The notes beneath the pieces are model-generated. The model had not been told where the DNA came from. It ran no database searches and saw only the letters and a list, made by a program, of their open reading frames with translations. Positions 35,617-38,455 of a stretch of 38,455 nt of DNA are shown piece after piece. The stretch is from Clostridia bacterium (lineage in GTDB: Bacteria > Bacillota > Clostridia > Oscillospirales > Acutalibacteraceae), in assembly GCA_017465085.1 (NCBI GenBank), contig JAFTWW010000031.1:1-38455 (forward strand), read 5' to 3'. The position numbers and the translations under genes were made by a program. Numbering within the stretch: position 1 is the first letter of the stretch; every line of letters begins with the position of its first letter.

Positions 35617-36408
35617 ATGCTTTACGAAAATCCCTTTGTGGAAGGCCCTTATATTACCTATTGGAACTATAAAAATACTTATCCTATGCATCTTCACGAA
35701 AAGGTAGAGGTGCTTTATTTCCTTGAGGGAACAGGTGTTGCTATTGTAGGAAATAAACGGTATGAGTACCAAAAAGGTGATTTGCTTCTTATATTGCCTT
35801 ATGAGCTTCACGCTTATGAGGATCCCTCGCCCGATCAGTTAAATATCGCTATGGGAATACCTATTTCAATGCTTTCGGGCTATGGGCTTAATCTCTTTGC
35901 CATAAGGCCTGAAAGCCATCTTATAAGGCTCCCCGAAAAGCAAAAGAGATTTGGGCATCTTGTAGATGTTTTGGAAACCTACCGTAATCATTATTGGGAA
36001 GAGGTTAACGCTATTCATATAAGCTGCGCATTTTTTGGAGAGGTCGTTAAAGAGGTCAACTTTGTTCCCCGCTTCAAAAACGATATGAAGGCGAGTGAAA
36101 AGCTTATAATCGCTTGTAACGAGAATTATTTAGACCCCACCTTTACCGTTTCCTCCCTTTCGGAGAAAACGGGGATAAGCGAACGCTCTATATCAAGATT
36201 CTTTTCCGAAAGCCTTGATACCTCTTTCCCTAAGTTCATATCAATGATGCGGGTAGCAAGAGCAATAGACCTTATAGAGCATGAGGGCTACAATATCACC
36301 AAAGCGGCGTTAGAGAGCGGCTTCGGTTCGGTAAGAAGCTTTAACCGCTCCTTTAAGGCAGAAAAGAATTTTACGCCCCGTCAGTATTTTGTGAAAAAAG
36401 AAAATTAA
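35617..36408 (+). CDS. AraC-family transcriptional regulator
   Basis: This 263-residue protein has an N-terminal cupin-like sensor (about 20-90: MHLHEKVEVLYFLEGTG, then KGDLLLILPYELHAYED). A C-terminal double helix-turn-helix (about 165-260) shows TVSSLSEKTGISERSISRFF, ITKAALESGFGSVRSFNRSF and the closing FTPRQYF. The cupin HxH pattern suggests a small-molecule, often sugar, sensor. It starts 10 bases after addA with AGAGGTG upstream, so it may be co-transcribed with addAB, an odd partner. The gene it controls could be the secreted glycoside hydrolase downstream, but this is inference. Confidence 0.92.
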   Translation: MLYENPFVEGPYITYWNYKNTYPMHLHEKVEVLYFLEGTGVAIVGNKRYEYQKGDLLLILPYELHAYEDPSPDQLNIAMGIPISMLSGYGLNLFAIRPESHLIRLPEKQKRFGHLVDVLETYRNHYWEEVNAIHISCAFFGEVVKEVNFVPRFKNDMKASEKLIIACNENYLDPTFTVSSLSEKTGISERSISRFFSESLDTSFPKFISMMRVARAIDLIEHEGYNITKAALESGFGSVRSFNRSFKAEKNFTPRQYFVKKEN

Positions 36409-36412
36409 AACG

Positions 36413-36452
36413 AAAACCGCCAAATCCTATTAGCAGGATTTGGCGGTTTTTT
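36413..36452 (+). terminator. Terminator after the AraC-family gene
   Basis: AAAACCGCCAAATCCT (36413-36428) and AGGATTTGGCGGTTTT (36435-36450) form a perfect 16-bp stem around ATTAGC, with the T-run continuing to 36452. It closes the addB-addA-araC unit. Confidence 0.95.
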
Positions 36453-36496
36453 CACTTGAAAATGGAAAACAGCTGTAAAAGATACGCTTTTTATGG

Positions 36497-36513
36497 AAAA
36501 TGGCGGATTTTGT
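36497..36513 (+). repeat. Direct repeat copy 1, AAAATGGCGGATTTTGT
   Basis: It matches copy 2 at 36719-36735 (AAAATGGCTGATTTTGT) in 16 of 17 bases. Copy 1 lies 23 bases upstream of the predicted -35 box and could be an activator site. Confidence 0.55.
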
Positions 36514-36535
36514 CTTATATATAGCATAAATTTAC

Positions 36536-36565
36536 TTGTAAAAAAGTATGAACTCATTGTAAAAT
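36536..36565 (+). promoter_or_regulatory. Candidate promoter of the glycoside hydrolase gene
   Basis: TTGTAA and TAAAAT are separated by 18 bases. The region is AT-rich, so chance matches are likely; this is the best spaced pair in the region. Confidence 0.45.
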
Positions 36566-36718
36566 GATAGCAGAGTCTTTGCCATTAAAATTCACAAGGT
36601 TTTTTCTGCTCATTAATTTTATATGTGTAAATAGCACATATTTGGTCGGAAGTGAAAGCCAAAAATGAGGCTTTAATTAAAATGGAGCAAAATTTACCGA
36701 AATGAATTTTTGTGGCAA

Positions 36719-36735
36719 AAAATGGCTGATTTTGT
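36719..36735 (+). repeat. Direct repeat copy 2, AAAATGGCTGATTTTGT
   Basis: Second copy of the 17-base repeat, ending 29 bases before the ATG at 36765 and therefore in the predicted leader, downstream of the predicted promoter. Confidence 0.55.
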
Positions 36736-36764
36736 TCGGCTAATAAAATTTAGGAGGTTGTTTG

Positions 36765-38455
36765 ATGAAAAACATTTTCACAAAAAGGCTAATAGCAGCA
36801 GTTCTGGCTCTTGTTGTATGCGTAAGCGTGGCAGGCGCTTCTATGGCTGTTGAGCCAAGCGCTCAGTCAACCCGTTTGATCACTGTGGATACCGATACGG
36901 TTCTAACAGAGGATTTCATTGGCATTGGTACTAACCATTGGTGTAGTAACTATGTTGGTGGAATGAATGATGCGTATCAAACTGTTAATGAAGAGCGTAA
37001 CGCCATTCAGGAGCTTAAGTATGTTCGTCTTTTGTTCCTTCCCCAGTGGCTTATGGATCAAACTCTCCCCGCAGATCAGATGAAGGAAGAGTATGAGAAC
37101 GGAATTTACCATTGGGAAAATCTTAATGTTGTAAATTTCTATGAAAAGATAAGGATGTATCACGATATCGGCGCTACCGTTGTTATAAATGTGGGCGGTC
37201 GCGCTACTGTTGAAACAGCCTGGTGGCAGGTTGAGGATGCAGGCGTTAGTGAAGCAGGTCTTCGCGCGGCCCCTGCCGATCTTCAGGAATTTGCCGAAAT
37301 GACCTATGCGCTGTTTGAACACGCTTGGGATTTAGGCTACGATAACGTTACCCACCTTTCCTTCTTTAACGAGGTAAACGGCGGTAACTATGAAGCCTTT
37401 GCCAATAAGAAAGAATATTGGGTGCAGATGCTTTCTCACGTTCATTACGAATTCAAAAAGCATACATATACAAATAACCCTGCAAGCCCCTATTATAATA
37501 AGAACGCCCGCGATGTTCTCAATATGCTTGGCACCGAGCTCTCAGGCTTTATTGATGAGCCTCAGATTCCTGAGTGGCTTGAGTATGTTAAGGAAAATCT
37601 GGTTGAAGAGGATGGAACCCCTATGTTCCAGATTCTCAATGCCCACCAGTATCCTCACTATAAAACCTGGGAACAGGCAACCGAGCTTTATAATAGAATG
37701 GGCGCCGCATATAATGGCATTTGGGCGAATGAGTTTGGCCCTCGCGCTCTTGCCCGTTCTGGTGTTTCCGTTGAAGAAAATTACAATGCTGATTATAAAT
37801 ATAGCGAAACCTCTCAGGTTATCGCTATGACCAATGCAGGCTATGGCGGTATAGCCCAATGGTCGGCTTCGGCAGAGTATATTGATTTTGGCTTCACCTT
37901 CGGCGTAGGCAGAATGGGAATGTGGGACTTTATAAATCAGGATATAGACGATATAAGAGTTATTTACGGTGAACGCGGTCTCTATACCCGTTATATTCCT
38001 AAGAACTGCAAAACCTATAAGAGCACAGTTGATGCTGATGATTTAATTTGCGCGGTTTACGGTAAGGATGGCGATTTCTCCGCTTTGCTTGAAGTAGAGG
38101 AAAGCAGTGATACAAGAGAATTAACTATTGATTTCGGCTCTGCCGCCGCAGGTAAAACCTTCCGCCGCCATGTTCATACCTATCCCGAGCCCAATGAGGC
38201 TGGCTTAGTTGATTCGGCTGAAAAATACGAGTACGGCGATTTAATCCCCGTATCAGATAAAGAAATCGTTGCCGACGCAAACGGCAAGATAACCGATGTT
38301 CTTCCCGTTGATGCTCATTGCTCCATAGTTTATACCACTATGGAGGAAGAGGTACAGATAGTAACAGATGAGAATTCAGTAGAGCTCTCCCCCACAGGTA
38401 CTAAGGATTTCAATGTAACCGCTATCTACGGTACCGATGATGATAGCAATCTTTC
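36765..38455 (+). CDS. Secreted glycoside hydrolase-like TIM-barrel protein, 3' end outside window
   Basis: The frame opens at the ATG at 36765 (AGGAGG 7 bases upstream) and stays open to the window end; 563 complete codons are visible. A signal peptide is clear: KNIFTKR, hydrophobic core, cleavage after ASMA near residue 28. The following domain looks like a clan GH-A barrel. FFNEVNGG places an Asn-Glu acid/base pair at E203, and WANEFGPRALA supplies a candidate nucleophile E323, 120 residues later. A beta-rich accessory part follows (about 390-530). The last visible 30 residues (TDENSVELSPTGTKDFNVTA) look like the start of a bacterial Ig-like domain. The exact GH family and substrate are not recognised; GH39/GH5/GH30-like are options. 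Export and carbohydrate degradation fit the AraC-type regulator upstream. Confidence 0.8.
   Translation, partial: MKNIFTKRLIAAVLALVVCVSVAGASMAVEPSAQSTRLITVDTDTVLTEDFIGIGTNHWCSNYVGGMNDAYQTVNEERNAIQELKYVRLLFLPQWLMDQTLPADQMKEEYENGIYHWENLNVVNFYEKIRMYHDIGATVVINVGGRATVETAWWQVEDAGVSEAGLRAAPADLQEFAEMTYALFEHAWDLGYDNVTHLSFFNEVNGGNYEAFANKKEYWVQMLSHVHYEFKKHTYTNNPASPYYNKNARDVLNMLGTELSGFIDEPQIPEWLEYVKENLVEEDGTPMFQILNAHQYPHYKTWEQATELYNRMGAAYNGIWANEFGPRALARSGVSVEENYNADYKYSETSQVIAMTNAGYGGIAQWSASAEYIDFGFTFGVGRMGMWDFINQDIDDIRVIYGERGLYTRYIPKNCKTYKSTVDADDLICAVYGKDGDFSALLEVEESSDTRELTIDFGSAAAGKTFRRHVHTYPEPNEAGLVDSAEKYEYGDLIPVSDKEIVADANGKITDVLPVDAHCSIVYTTMEEEVQIVTDENSVELSPTGTKDFNVTAIYGTDDDSNL

Larger units (their letters stand above)
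36453..36764 (+). promoter_or_regulatory. Intergenic regulatory region and long 5' leader of the glycoside hydrolase gene
   Basis: No gene is seen in these 312 bases. A candidate promoter is TTGTAA (36536-36541), 18-base spacer, TAAAAT (36560-36565), which would give a leader of about 190 bases. An imperfect direct repeat lies at 36497-36513 and 36719-36735 (17 bases, one mismatch). A 7-bp dyad ATATGTG / CACATAT lies at 36621-36627 and 36635-36641. AGGAGG (36752-36757) precedes the next start. Confidence 0.55.

Overview
The window looks like a chromosomal segment of a low-to-mid GC Firmicute of class Clostridia, most likely a gut Oscillospirales/Ruminococcaceae-type bacterium. Reasons: AGGAGG-type ribosome binding sites, SigA-like promoters (often with an extended -10), a T-box riboswitch, AddAB instead of RecBCD, the paired M16 proteins of the YmfF/YmfH type, a long clostridial-type GluRS next to a GlnRS, and short LeuC/LeuD subunits. 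The assignment is inference from gene content; no 16S rRNA or ribosomal cluster is present to fix it.

Region 1 (1-11307, + strand) is a tightly packed branched-chain amino-acid operon: ilvB (3' part only), ilvN, ilvC, ilvD, an unexpected DUF815 AAA+ ATPase, ilvA, ridA, leuA, leuC, leuD, leuB. It covers all steps to the 2-keto acids of Val, Ile and Leu except the final transaminase. Most genes overlap or are spaced by fewer than 35 bases. No terminator follows leuB: a promoter begins 5 bases after its stop.

Region 2 (11308-13237) is a tryptophan-specific T-box leader (specifier UGG, antiterminator bulge UGGC) controlling a stand-alone trpB with no trpA. A tiny ORF with one Trp codon and an AT-rich dyad lie between the T-box terminator and trpB. 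Immediately after trpB lies the most unusual object of the window: a 299-base palindromic element with 19-base perfect terminal inverted repeats. It holds seven mini-hairpins separated by GTGAAATA / TATTTCAC linkers, four in one orientation and three in the other, plus two larger hairpins. Its ends complete the stop codons of both convergent flanking genes.

Region 3 (13236-17871, - strand) is an operon nrdR-gltX-glnS-nif3, with a recognisable promoter upstream of nrdR. Region 4 (17896-22920, + strand) is a run of M16 inactive/active pair, lgt, folD and a small signal-peptide/membrane-anchored protein. rpsT follows with its own promoter and terminator.

Region 5: uvrC (-) and a cyclophilin (+) diverge from back-to-back promoters whose -35 boxes form a dyad. 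The cyclophilin is followed by a lone rmlA and two GT2 glycosyltransferases, ending in a strong terminator. Region 6: addB-addA and an AraC-family regulator form a + strand operon ending in a 16-bp perfect terminator hairpin. After a 356-base intergenic region comes a secreted clan GH-A-like glycoside hydrolase that runs off the window end.
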